Part shown: positions 1 through 8,439 of the stretch, one piece after another
Layout: every line of letters begins with the position of its first letter
Numbering within the stretch: position 1 is the first letter of the stretch
Assembly (NCBI RefSeq): GCF_002006345.1
Contig: NZ_LZZM01000105.1
Span: forward strand, 1 to 64,000
Source of the DNA: Clostridium puniceum
GTDB taxonomy: Bacteria; Bacillota; Clostridia; Clostridiales; Clostridiaceae
Direction of reading: 5' to 3'
DNA length: 64,000 nucleotides
Program-made: the position numbers and the translations under genes
Notes under the pieces: generated by a model
Told to the model about the DNA's origin: nothing
Database searches by the model: none
What the model saw: the letters and a program-made list of their open reading frames with translations, nothing else

Positions 1-1
1 A

Positions 2-67
2 ATACTTAACTATAAGACTCCTGAAGAGTTATTTGAAGCACACTTAGATAAAATTTATGCAGTTTAA
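2..67 (+). mobile_element. 3' end of an IS30-family transposase (partial)
   Basis: An open frame running in from the left edge encodes about 21 residues containing NYKTPEELFEAHL and ends at a TAA. A C-terminal 'L-N-Y-K-T-P-x-E' followed by 12-15 residues is typical of IS30-type transposases. The following ~55 bases, up to about 122, are probably the IS right end with its terminal repeat. The element therefore appears to sit directly against the Rhs gene. Only the tail is visible, so the family call rests on a short motif. Confidence 0.6.
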
Positions 68-122
68 GAAAATACAAGTGTTTAAGTCATAAATAGAAAT
101 TAGTTCAATTTGTTATTGCAAT

Positions 123-2084
123 TTGCCGAAAAAAGAATTACAAGAAAAGCAAGAATTAGAACAACAAAATCAAAAAATAGAAAAAGAAGAAAATTTCAAT
201 AAGAATAAGCTAAATGTAATAGATCAAAGATTTAAATATAACCCAGATGGGACTTTGAAAAATGCATATACAGGAAATATGCAATATGAGTACTCTTATA
301 ATATTGAAGGAATGCTTGAGTCTAAGAGTGCATCAGGAAGAGCACTTTTAACATATACTTATGACAAAAATAATAATATTAAAAGTATAAAAGACATAAC
401 AGGAAAGAGCAGTATTTATAGCTATGATGATACTGACAGAGTTAATTTGATTCAAGATGATAATCAAATTAATATTGCAATTTATGATTATTATAAGAAT
501 GATAATATAAAATCAGTAACAGTAGGAAATGGCCTGAAGACGGATTATACTTATGATGGTGATGGAAATATTAAAAGTTTAGTTACAATATCATCAACAG
601 GTGAAGTATTAGTAGATTATGATTATGCTTATGACTTAAATGGAAATAGACTTCAAAAGGTAAGCTCAAAGCAGAAGAATTTCTATAGTTATGACTCCAT
701 GAATAGGTTAAAAGAAGCAAGCTATGATAATCGATGCGAAAGCTTTACTTATGATAAAGTAGGCAATAGGTTAACTAATACTACAAATGATATTACTGAA
801 AAGTATATGTACAATGTAAAGAACCAATTAAAAGAGTTACACAGAGATTCTGGAATTAATTACTTTACATATGATAAACAAGGAAATACAATAAAAGAAG
901 AAACAACAACTGGAAATAATATCTTTGAATATAATACTCTTAACCAACAAGTAAAGGCTATAACTAAAGACGGAAACACTTTAGTAAGTAGATATGATAC
1001 TGAAGGCTTAAGAGCTGAAATTGAAGAAAATGAAAAATTAACTAAATTTATTTTCCATAAGGAGAATGTTTTAGTTGAAACAGACAAAGATTTTAAAGTA
1101 ATTTCTAGATTTGCTAGAGGGTATGAGGTTGTTGCAGCTGATATTTCAGAATTTGGTGAAGGTTCAGAAGCTAACTTAAATAGATATTACTATACTGTGG
1201 ATGAGCAAGGTAGTACAATATTTATTAGTGACACGAATCAGCGAGTTAAAAACGAATATTATCATGATGCCTTCGGAAATGTTTTAGATAGCAAGGAAGA
1301 AGTTCATAATAGGATAACCTATACTGGGCAACAGTTTGATGGAATTACAGGACAGTATTATTTAAGGGCTAGATTCTATAATCCTGTTATAGGTAGGTTT
1401 ACTCAGGAGGATATTTATAGAGGCGATGGATTAAATCTTTATGCTTATTGTGGAAATAATGCTGTTAGGTATTATGATCCTAGTGGATATAGTTGTGAAA
1501 CAAAGGCAAGTGCTTTTGGAGAAATGTCTCATGAGGATGGAAAAAGATATAGAGAACATTGGGAAAGTCTCAATAACGGAAATGTAGATTATGAATCAAA
1601 GATAAGAAATTATAGGGGAATTGATCTTGGTGGAGTGGATCCCAAATATTTAGCAGATCCAAAGTATATTGTAGAAATGCCATATGTGGGCAAGAACAAG
1701 AAGAATAGTAATTCGCAAGGATGGAAGAGAGATTCTAAATTTTTCTTCAAGGAATTGCAGTCTAAACATCCAGAAATTTTCGGTAAGAAAAATACTAGCT
1801 TAATAAAAAAAGGAAGTATCCCTATTGTGGATGAAAAATTTATAGAACATTTCCCACAATATGCTGATAATTTAGATGAAGTAATTAGACATCATCATAT
1901 AGGTGGAGGAGGTCAAGCAATGCCTATACCAGATACTTTACATCCAGGATATGGTGGAATACACAATGTAGAGAAAGAGATCGGTATTTTAACGGATCAT
2001 ACCGTAGATGGACTATTTGCTGATGAAGCAGAGAAGTTAAAAAATAGTACAGTAAGAACAAAAAACTGGAAAAGAATAAAATAA
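123..2084 (+). CDS. Rhs/YD-repeat protein with C-terminal nuclease-like toxin tip (5'-truncated)
   Basis: About 400 residues of YD repeats (recurring Y-x-Y-D and G-N-x-x-x) form the shell of an Rhs polymorphic toxin. They are followed by the conserved Rhs core (YLRARFYNP, GRFTQED, LNLYAYCGNNAV, DPSG; about residues 410-455). The variable tip, residues 456-653, carries R-H-H-H-I-G near residue 589 and H-P-G-Y-G-G-I-H-N further on, resembling the His-rich HNH/endonuclease-VII toxins; the exact toxin family is not assigned. The frame is closed 30 bases upstream and begins with TTG right after the IS30 remnant, with a coiled-coil-like Q/K/E stretch. Complete clostridial Rhs proteins are far longer and secreted, so the N-terminal part has probably been cut off by the insertion. 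The immunity gene follows 18 bp downstream. Whether this fragment is expressed or exported is doubtful. Confidence 0.75.
   Translation: MPKKELQEKQELEQQNQKIEKEENFNKNKLNVIDQRFKYNPDGTLKNAYTGNMQYEYSYNIEGMLESKSASGRALLTYTYDKNNNIKSIKDITGKSSIYSYDDTDRVNLIQDDNQINIAIYDYYKNDNIKSVTVGNGLKTDYTYDGDGNIKSLVTISSTGEVLVDYDYAYDLNGNRLQKVSSKQKNFYSYDSMNRLKEASYDNRCESFTYDKVGNRLTNTTNDITEKYMYNVKNQLKELHRDSGINYFTYDKQGNTIKEETTTGNNIFEYNTLNQQVKAITKDGNTLVSRYDTEGLRAEIEENEKLTKFIFHKENVLVETDKDFKVISRFARGYEVVAADISEFGEGSEANLNRYYYTVDEQGSTIFISDTNQRVKNEYYHDAFGNVLDSKEEVHNRITYTGQQFDGITGQYYLRARFYNPVIGRFTQEDIYRGDGLNLYAYCGNNAVRYYDPSGYSCETKASAFGEMSHEDGKRYREHWESLNNGNVDYESKIRNYRGIDLGGVDPKYLADPKYIVEMPYVGKNKKNSNSQGWKRDSKFFFKELQSKHPEIFGKKNTSLIKKGSIPIVDEKFIEHFPQYADNLDEVIRHHHIGGGGQAMPIPDTLHPGYGGIHNVEKEIGILTDHTVDGLFADEAEKLKNSTVRTKNWKRIK
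1235..1349 (+). repeat. Rhs core direct repeat, copy 1
   Basis: This 115-bp stretch of the intact Rhs core recurs at 2983-3097 (offset 1748) with about four base differences by eye. It ends where the two Rhs cassettes diverge, which is the expected crossover zone for exchanging toxin tips. Confidence 0.85.
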
Positions 2085-2102
2085 AAAGGAGCTTATAATA
2101 GA

Positions 2103-2654
2103 ATGAGTGTAAAAACAGCTTTAGACAAATATTTTAAAGAAATGATACAAGAATATAGCAAAACAAAACAAGGATTACCAATGAGGCCGAAAAGATCAAT
2201 AGCTGATGACGCTATTTATATAGGTGAATGTGATGAAGAGGGCTGGTGTAGATGGAAACCGATAGAAAAAAATGAAGTGGATAATTTTGAAAAGTTGGAA
2301 GAATTATTTGAAATAAAATTTAATGAAGATATTAAAGAATATTATAATTCATATTGGTTTTTAAGTTTAGAAGGAAGTATAAAAAAGAAAAATATAAATC
2401 TTGAACCGGTAATACCAGGGAATGAACTTATTAGTTTTATTAAAAAGGTTGAAGGATATAAACAAGCACATAATAATGAGTTAGCATATATACCAATTGG
2501 TGCAGAAGAAGAACGAGGATATTTGATTGTTATGGAAAACAGTACTGGAAAAATTAAAATTGAAAACCATGATAAAGGAGCATATAAAATTATGGCTAAT
2601 AATTTAGAAGAACTAATTAGTTCTATAAAGCCTTCGGTAATTGATTTTGATTAA
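2103..2654 (+). CDS. Syd/SUKH-superfamily protein, likely immunity protein of the Rhs toxin
   Basis: 183 residues, about the length of E. coli Syd (181). The pattern also matches Syd as I recall it: an N-terminal helix (ALDKYFKEMIQEY), a central segment LEELFEIKFNEDIKEYY, and a C-terminal half with AYIPIGAEEERGYL, N-S-T-G-K-I, and a final NNLEELISSIKP. Syd belongs to the SUKH (SMI1/KNR4-like) superfamily, a common group of immunity proteins for nuclease-type polymorphic toxins. The gene starts 18 bp after the Rhs stop, with AAAGGAG upstream of the ATG, so it should be co-transcribed with the toxin. Its placement argues for immunity rather than SecY quality control. Toxin neutralisation has not been shown for this pair. 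Confidence 0.7.
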   Translation: MSVKTALDKYFKEMIQEYSKTKQGLPMRPKRSIADDAIYIGECDEEGWCRWKPIEKNEVDNFEKLEELFEIKFNEDIKEYYNSYWFLSLEGSIKKKNINLEPVIPGNELISFIKKVEGYKQAHNNELAYIPIGAEEERGYLIVMENSTGKIKIENHDKGAYKIMANNLEELISSIKPSVIDFD

Positions 2655-2734
2655 ATATTACACTTAAGTTTGAAATGCTAATTATTAAACCAAGGTAGTT
2701 TATTAATAGATAGAAATAAGTTTAATGTCAAAGG

Positions 2735-2772
2735 GGCTATTACGCAACTAAATTGTTAGTTGCGTAATAGCC
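2735..2772 (+). terminator. Strong hairpin after the immunity gene
   Basis: Two perfect 17-nt arms (GGCTATTACGCAACTAA and its complement) flank a 4-nt loop. The T-tract is poor, so it may act as a terminator or as an mRNA 3'-end stabiliser. Confidence 0.55.
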
Positions 2773-2786
2773 TATTTAAGATTTAG

Positions 2787-3286
2787 ACAAAAATGATAGT
2801 ATAAAATCAGCAACAGTTTAAAATGCATTCAAGACACATTATAAATTCGATTCTATAATGATAATATTTTAGCTTAAGCCGATATTGCAGAATTAGATGG
2901 TGATTTAAGTTTAGAAGCAGAAGCTAAATTTAATCGATATTATTATGCTGTAGATGAACAAATAGTACAATATTACTAACAAGAATCAGCGAGTCAAAAA
3001 CGAATATTATCATGATGCCTTCGGAAATGTTTTAGATAGCAAGGAAGAAGTTCATAATAGGATAACTTATACTGAACAACAGTTTGATGGAATTACAAGA
3101 CATCAAGATGCTGTTGATTATTGGAATACTAAAGGAAAATACCATGGCGCGAAATCAGATGAAGTAAAAGCTTATATGAATAAGTAAGATAATTATTATT
3201 TGGAGCATAAAAATATAATTGATAAAGGAATTTTTGGAATTCATTTAAAAAATGGTAAGCCACATTATCCAATATTCATTACATAA
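2787..3286 (+). pseudogene. Decayed Rhs cassette with an orphan C-terminal tip
   Basis: The start (K-N-D-S-I-K-S-A-T-V) copies the YD region at 505-570. After an internal deletion, 2878-3097 repeats the Rhs core at 1136-1349, now with stop codons and a one-base loss in the D-E-Q-G-S-T segment. From 3098 a different tip follows: HQDAVDYWNTKGKYHG, a stop at 3186, then HKNIIDKGIFGIHLKNGKPH and a final stop. It is unrelated to the tip of the upstream gene. The arrangement is that of a displaced or silent Rhs tip cassette that has since decayed. From 3287 to 3510 I see only AT-rich DNA. Confidence 0.75.
2983..3097 (+). repeat. Rhs core direct repeat, copy 2
   Basis: Near-identical partner of 1235-1349, lying inside the decayed cassette. 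The two copies share the A-F-G-N-V-L-D-S-K-E-E-V-H-N-R-I coding stretch. Confidence 0.85.
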
Positions 3287-3516
3287 ACATTTGCTGAAAT
3301 AATATGTTATATAAATATTAGAATATGGATGTCACAATACTGAGGATAGTAGTAATATAATTAACATAGTATACTAGTTAATTGAATATGTTATAATTTA
3401 AGTAATATATATAAGTTATAGAACAAATATGAAAATAAAGAAAAAATTAAAACATTAATTTTTTTATGGAATATAAATTTGTTAATTATTATTTTAATAC
3501 TGCGTGTAAGATAGTG

Positions 3517-3522
3517 TATAAT
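3517..3522 (+). promoter_or_regulatory. -10 element for the GntR regulator gene
   Basis: A perfect TATAAT with a poor -35. Transcription would begin near 3529, at the first in-frame ATG (3528). This makes the internal ATG at 3609, which has a ribosome binding site, the better start. Confidence 0.45.
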
Positions 3523-3608
3523 CAATCATGATAGAGTGCTTAGGAGAACTTAAATATTTGAAAGCGATAAATAAATACCAAAAGTACAGTTGGAGGATAG
3601 GAATTAGA

Positions 3609-4301
3609 ATGTTTACACCAATTAAAAATACAAAGGTTTATGAACAGGCGATTGAGCAAATAAAAAAGATGATATTAGATGGTACCTTAAAAAAAGGGGA
3701 TAAACTTCCTACTGAAAGAGATTTAGCAGAACAGCTTCAAGTTAGTAGGGCATCTGTACGTGAAGCTTTAAGAGCACTTGATATAATTGGATTGATAGAA
3801 AGCAGGCAGGGGGCGGGAAATTATATAAAAGAAAATTTTGAGAACAGCCTTTTCGAGCCGATGTCTATTATGTTTATGCTTGAAAATGGAACGCATCTTG
3901 AAATTCTTGAATTTAGAAAAATGCTTGAAAGTGAGGCTGTAGCTCTTGCAGCAAAGAGAATTACTGATGAAGATATTAAGACTCTTGAGGAATTACTATA
4001 TGAACTCAAAGCATGTAATGATGAGAAGAAGAGTTCAATTCTTGATAAGAAGTTTCATTTTACCATAGCAAAAGCATCAAAAAACTTGCTTATTATAAAT
4101 GTACTAGAGGTAACATCACAATTGATGGATGAATTTATTAAGGATTCTAGGGAAAAGATATTAGCTTTTGAGGATAATAGAGCAAAACTAAATGAACAGC
4201 ATGAGATGCTATATAATGCAATGAAAAATAGGGATGTTGAATCATCTCAGAAAGCAATGATGGAACATTTAAAATTTATAGAGGATTATATTTGTGAATA
4301 A
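3609..4301 (+). CDS. GntR/FadR-family transcriptional regulator, LldR-like
   Basis: 231 residues. The N-terminal winged helix (residues ~8-70, with G-D-K-L-P-T-E-R-D-L-A and SRASVREALRAL) is the FadR-subfamily GntR signature. The C-terminal FCD ligand-binding domain has R-K-M-L-E-S-E-A, D-K-K-F-H-F and E-Q-H-E pieces that match the usual metal-site positions. An upstream in-frame ATG at 3528 exists, but GGAGG at 3592-3596 sits 12 nt before 3609. LldR/LctA-type regulators accompany lactate operons, and the next operon is larA-etfBA-lctD with a matching palindrome at 4763. I infer lactate-responsive control of that operon. The gene ends in its own terminator. Confidence 0.8.
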   Translation: MFTPIKNTKVYEQAIEQIKKMILDGTLKKGDKLPTERDLAEQLQVSRASVREALRALDIIGLIESRQGAGNYIKENFENSLFEPMSIMFMLENGTHLEILEFRKMLESEAVALAAKRITDEDIKTLEELLYELKACNDEKKSSILDKKFHFTIAKASKNLLIINVLEVTSQLMDEFIKDSREKILAFEDNRAKLNEQHEMLYNAMKNRDVESSQKAMMEHLKFIEDYICE

Positions 4302-4347
4302 AGCATGTCAATCGTTGAATTTTTGAATATACTCAATATAAAAGAAT

Positions 4348-4440
4348 CTGTCTCAAAATAAGAAATAGCATAATAGATTGATTTTCGATATTAAAAACTC
4401 AATCTATTGTGCTAAAATTTATTTTGAAGCAGTTTTTTAT
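4348..4440 (+). terminator. Long inverted-repeat terminator after the GntR gene
   Basis: Arms 4348-4381 and 4399-4432 pair over about 30 bases with a few mismatches and are followed by TTTTTTAT. Confidence 0.8.
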
Positions 4441-4762
4441 TATTTGCAGGTCTGTAAATATTTTTAACACTATATATTATTTATGTTCTGAAACGTTAAT
4501 AAAAGTAGAACTGAAAATATTATTTCCATACATAAATGTTTAAGATGTAATTTATATTAATTTATACAATATATTGTTAATGGATTAACAAGAATATTTT
4601 TTTAATTTTTTTTTCATTTAAAATATCAACTATATTTTAAATGAAATACATAATTAATACATATAAAATTTAAATATATTAATTATTATATTTTAATTTG
4701 TTAATATAATAACTAATGTAGTAATTTTCCAATAATTATGATAGTATTATTTTAACAAAGAT

Positions 4763-4773
4763 TGGTCAGACCA
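4763..4773 (+). promoter_or_regulatory. FadR/LldR-type operator TGGTCAGACCA
   Basis: A perfect 5-1-5 palindrome (TGGTC-A-GACCA) matching the TGGTCnGACCA operator class of FadR, PdhR and LldR regulators. It lies between the GntR regulator gene and the lactate operon, about 360 bp before larA and 100 bp before the remnant ORF at 4872. It is probably the site through which the regulator at 3609 controls the operon. Confidence 0.75.
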
Positions 4774-4871
4774 CCTTACCAAAGTATAAATAGATAGAAA
4801 GAATAAATACGTATTTACTATTCGTTGTTACAGTGATACATATTGTAAAACTTATGATTTCCAAAGGAGCA

Positions 4872-5105
4872 TTGAAAGTTCTAGGTATAAATCAGTATCT
4901 GACACCTTATTGGTGCAATTTTACTTGCAATTTCAGTTTGGAAAATACATGCTATATTCGCTATTACTAACATTATTCAAGTTGCAGCCCTGATTGCCTT
5001 TTTATAATAGGACAAATTGTTAATTATAACTTATCAGTATATACCAATAACATGAATTTAATAGTTTTAGGAGCTATAGTTTATGTTGGATTTTATATAA
5101 TATAG
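4872..5105 (+). pseudogene. Remnant of a membrane protein gene at the head of the lactate operon
   Basis: AAAGGAG at 4863 precedes a TTG start, giving MKVLGINQYLTP. A frame change then leads into the hydrophobic stretch LIGAILLAISVWKIHAIFAI and on to A-A-L-I-A-F-L and a stop at 5004. A third frame gives GQIVNYNLSVYTNNMNLIVL and V-Y-V-G-F-Y-I-I before a stop at 5103. Good translation signals followed by membrane-like segments broken across frames suggest a short, frameshifted and deleted membrane gene. Lactate operons usually carry a permease, but I cannot identify the family. Confidence 0.4.
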
Positions 5106-5130
5106 CTTAAATATTAAAGGGGGAAATAAC

Positions 5131-6405
5131 ATGACGATGATAAAAATACCTTATAATAAAAGTTTTTTGGAAGCAAATATTTCTGATAAAAATCTTGAAG
5201 CTGTGCTTGAATCTAAGGCGCATAATTACAATCTTGGACTTACACAAGAAGAAATTGTTGAAAAAGCACTGGACAATCCTATTGAAAGCAAGGGCTTAGA
5301 GGAACTAGTAAAAGGTAAAAACAATATGGTTATTATAACTAGTGATCATACAAGGCCTGTTCCAAGTAAAATAACTTTGCCAATACTACTTAGAAGAATT
5401 AGAAATGTAAATCCAGATATAGATATAAAAATTCTTATTGCAACAGGTTTTCACAGACCTACAACTAGAGAAGAAATGATTGATAAATTTGGAGAAGAAA
5501 TTGTCAATAATGAACAGTTAATAAATCATTATTCTGAAAAGAAAGAAGAGCAAGCTTTTGTAGGAATTCTTCCATCTGGCGGGGAGTTATGGATAAATAA
5601 GCTGGCGGTTGAAGCAGAGCTTTTAATATCTGAAGGTTTTATAGAACCACATTTTTTTGCAGGTTTTTCTGGAGGAAGAAAAAGCATTCTTCCTGGAATT
5701 GCAAGTGCTGGCACTATAATGTGGAATCATAATTCAGAATTTATAGGAAATGGTCATGCAAGAACAGGAATACTTGGCAATAATCCTATACATGAAGATA
5801 TGCTCTTTGCAGCTGAAAAAGCTGGTTTGGCATTTATATTGAATGTGGTTATAGATAAGGATAAAAAAATTATACATGCTGTTAGTGGACATAGTAAATT
5901 TGCACATGAAGAAGGATGTAAATTTGTTTCAGAACTTTCAAGTATTAGTAGTGTTAAGGGGGATATAGTTATTAGCTCTAATGGAGGATATCCTCTTGAT
6001 CAGAACATTTATCAATCAGTTAAAGGAATGACAGCTGCTGAAGCCTGCTGTAAAGAGGGTTCTGTAATAATAATGGTATCAGCCTGCAATGATGGACATG
6101 GAGGAGAATCCTTCTATAGAAACATGGTAGAGGCTAGAAATCCAATAGAGGTATTGAATAAAGTACTTCAAGTTTCCAAGGATAAAACCAAACCAGACCA
6201 ATGGGAATTTCAAATTTTAGCAAGAATATTAAGCAAAAATAAAGTGATTATGGTAACAGATATGTGTGATACTGAAATCATTAAAAACATGCATATGGAA
6301 TGTGCATATACTCTTGAAGAAGCTTTAAAGAGAGCATATAAGTTAAAGGGTGAAGCTGCAAAGGTTGTAGTCATACCAGATGGAGTTTCTGTAGTAGTTA
6401 AATAA
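5131..6405 (+). CDS. larA: LarA-type nickel-pincer lactate racemase family protein
   Basis: 424 residues, full LarA length. Hallmarks are S-D-H-T-R-P-V-P near residue 71, ATGFHRP near 111, and EPHFFAGFSGGRKSILPGI near 175-195. The latter holds the histidine and the lysine that in LarA bind and carry the nickel pincer nucleotide cofactor. The enzyme interconverts L- and D-lactate (some family members act on other 2-hydroxy acids) and would feed the D-lactate-type dehydrogenase three genes downstream. AAAGGGGG lies upstream of the ATG at 5131; a second ATG at 5137 is possible. The cofactor makers LarB, LarC and LarE are not in the window and must be elsewhere if this enzyme is active. Confidence 0.85.
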   Translation: MTMIKIPYNKSFLEANISDKNLEAVLESKAHNYNLGLTQEEIVEKALDNPIESKGLEELVKGKNNMVIITSDHTRPVPSKITLPILLRRIRNVNPDIDIKILIATGFHRPTTREEMIDKFGEEIVNNEQLINHYSEKKEEQAFVGILPSGGELWINKLAVEAELLISEGFIEPHFFAGFSGGRKSILPGIASAGTIMWNHNSEFIGNGHARTGILGNNPIHEDMLFAAEKAGLAFILNVVIDKDKKIIHAVSGHSKFAHEEGCKFVSELSSISSVKGDIVISSNGGYPLDQNIYQSVKGMTAAEACCKEGSVIIMVSACNDGHGGESFYRNMVEARNPIEVLNKVLQVSKDKTKPDQWEFQILARILSKNKVIMVTDMCDTEIIKNMHMECAYTLEEALKRAYKLKGEAAKVVVIPDGVSVVVK

Positions 6406-6444
6406 TTAATTAAATATTTAATATAAATTTAGGAGGAAAATTAT

Positions 6445-7233
6445 ATGGATATATTGATATGTATTAAACAGGTACCAGGAGCAACTAAAGTTGAAGTTGA
6501 TCCTGTAACAGGAGTATTGAAAAGAGATGGAGTAGATTCAAAAATGAATCCTTATGATTTATATGCCATTGAAACTGCTTTGAAAATTAATGAGCAGGTT
6601 AAAGGAATCATAAAGGTTATAAGTATGGGACCTCCACAAGCTAAGGAGGTTATCAAGGAAGCCTTCACAATGGGTGCTCAGGATGGAATGCTTTTATCAG
6701 ATAGAAAATTTGCAGGTGCAGATGTTTTAGCAACTTCATATACAATTTCTCAAGGAGTGCGAAGAATGGGGAATACGGATCTCATAATTTGTGGAAAGCA
6801 GACAACAGATGGTGATACAGCTCAAGTTGGACCAGAAATGGCTGAATATTTGGGAATGCCGCACGTAGCAAATGTAAGAAAAATAGTTGAAGTTAAAGAT
6901 AAATCCATAGTAGTAGAAATGGATATGCCTAACACGATTGAAATTGTAGAAATTAAATTTCCATGTTTAATAACTGTAGAAAAGGATATTTTTCAGCCAA
7001 GGCTTCCATCTTATAGAAGGAAACTTAAGATAAAGGATAAAGAAATTGGAATAATAAGTTTAAAAGATTTTGAAGATCAAAATGAAAAAAGATATGGTCT
7101 TAATGGGTCACCAACTCAAGTTGAAAGAATATTCCCGCCAGAAGTGAATACAGATAGGGAAATGTGGAATGGAAGTCCATCTGAATTAACTGAAAAAATA
7201 GCTGGCAAGCTAAAAAATCTAAAGTTTATATAA
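6445..7233 (+). CDS. etfB: Electron transfer flavoprotein beta subunit (EtfB/LctB)
   Basis: 262 residues with the EtfB pattern: [11 protein letters not shown] start, [18 protein letters not shown], and the central [16 protein letters not shown] nucleotide-binding loop. It pairs with the next gene, 12 bp downstream. In the Acetobacterium woodii lactate system LctBC and LctD form a bifurcating complex that oxidises lactate with NAD while consuming reduced ferredoxin. The same gene set and order here imply the same complex in the cytoplasm. AGGAGG precedes the ATG. Confidence 0.9.
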   Translation: MDILICIKQVPGATKVEVDPVTGVLKRDGVDSKMNPYDLYAIETALKINEQVKGIIKVISMGPPQAKEVIKEAFTMGAQDGMLLSDRKFAGADVLATSYTISQGVRRMGNTDLIICGKQTTDGDTAQVGPEMAEYLGMPHVANVRKIVEVKDKSIVVEMDMPNTIEIVEIKFPCLITVEKDIFQPRLPSYRRKLKIKDKEIGIISLKDFEDQNEKRYGLNGSPTQVERIFPPEVNTDREMWNGSPSELTEKIAGKLKNLKFI

Positions 7234-7245
7234 GGAGGAATTGTT

Positions 7246-8436
7246 ATGGGTAAGCTTGTAGTAAATCAAGATAAAATACCAAGTATTGATGAATTAATTA
7301 AAATATGTCCCTTTGGTGCTATGGAAAATAATGGTGGAAAGGTTGAAATAAATTCAGGTTGCAAAATGTGTAAGCTTTGCGTTAAAAAAGGACCTGTTGG
7401 GGCAGTAGAATTTATTGAGGAAGAAATAATAGAAATAGATAAGAGTTTATGGAATGGTATAGCTGTATATGTAGATCATGTAGAAGGTGAAATTCACCCG
7501 GTTACACTTGAGCTTATTGGAAAGGCAAAGGAGCTTGCTTCCAAAATAAATCATCCAGTGTATTGTATATTTATGGGAGAAAATATAAAAGATAAAGGAG
7601 AAGAACTTCTTCATTATGGAGTAAATGAAGTATTTATATACGATGATGCAGAATTAAAGGATTTTAGAATAGAACCATATACTGCAGTTTTTGAAGATTT
7701 TATAAACAAAGTTAAGCCAACAGCAATACTTGTAGGTGCTACTACTATAGGTAGATCTCTTGCACCAAGAGTTGCTGCAAGGTTTAGGACTGGGCTTACT
7801 GCAGACTGTACAATACTTGATATAAAGGAAAATACTGATTTGGTTCAAATAAGACCAGCATTTGGCGGCAATATTATGGCACAGATTGTTACCCCAAATA
7901 ACAGGCCACAGCTAGCAACAGTAAGATATAAAGTTATGTCTGCACCAAAGAGAAATGCTGAAGCATCAGGCAAGATATCTATTTGTGAAATAAGTAAAGA
8001 TAAACTTGCTTCAAATATTAATGTACTTAATGTCATTCCAAAAGAAAAGGAAACAGGTATTTCAGATGCAGAGGTAATTGTAGCAGTAGGAAGAGCATTG
8101 AAATCTGAGAAGGATTTATCTATGATAAAGGAACTGGCAGAACTGCTTAATGGTGAAGTTGCAGTTACAAGACCTCTAATTGAATCAGGCTGGGCAGATG
8201 CAAAAAGACAGGTAGGCTTAAGTGGAAGAACTGTAAGACCAAAGCTTATAATAGCTTGTGGAATATCTGGTGCAGTTCAGTTTACAGCAGGTATGAATAA
8301 TTCAGACTATATATTTGCTATTAATATAGACGAAAAAGCGCCTATATTTAAAGTAGCTCACTATGGAGTTGTTGGTGACATATATGAAATTATACCGCAG
8401 CTTATAGAACAAATAAAGTTGTCAAGGGAGGCATAA
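7246..8436 (+). CDS. etfA: Electron transfer flavoprotein alpha subunit with N-terminal Fe-S domain (EtfA/LctC)
   Basis: 396 residues, longer than plain EtfA because of an N-terminal ferredoxin-like domain: C-P-F-G-A near residue 22, then C-K-M-C-K-L-C near 40-46, four cysteines suited to one [4Fe-4S] cluster. This extension is seen in LctC of bifurcating lactate dehydrogenases. The C-terminal FAD domain shows VAVGRALKSEKDL, SGRTVRPKLIIACGISGAVQ and NSDYIFAINIDEKAPIF. Only 3 bp separate it from lctD. Confidence 0.9.
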   Translation: MGKLVVNQDKIPSIDELIKICPFGAMENNGGKVEINSGCKMCKLCVKKGPVGAVEFIEEEIIEIDKSLWNGIAVYVDHVEGEIHPVTLELIGKAKELASKINHPVYCIFMGENIKDKGEELLHYGVNEVFIYDDAELKDFRIEPYTAVFEDFINKVKPTAILVGATTIGRSLAPRVAARFRTGLTADCTILDIKENTDLVQIRPAFGGNIMAQIVTPNNRPQLATVRYKVMSAPKRNAEASGKISICEISKDKLASNINVLNVIPKEKETGISDAEVIVAVGRALKSEKDLSMIKELAELLNGEVAVTRPLIESGWADAKRQVGLSGRTVRPKLIIACGISGAVQFTAGMNNSDYIFAINIDEKAPIFKVAHYGVVGDIYEIIPQLIEQIKLSREA

Positions 8437-8439
8437 ACC

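Noticed and set aside
3528..3608. Upstream start for the GntR regulator
   Set aside because: The -10 element places the transcript start at this codon, and the ribosome site favours 3609.
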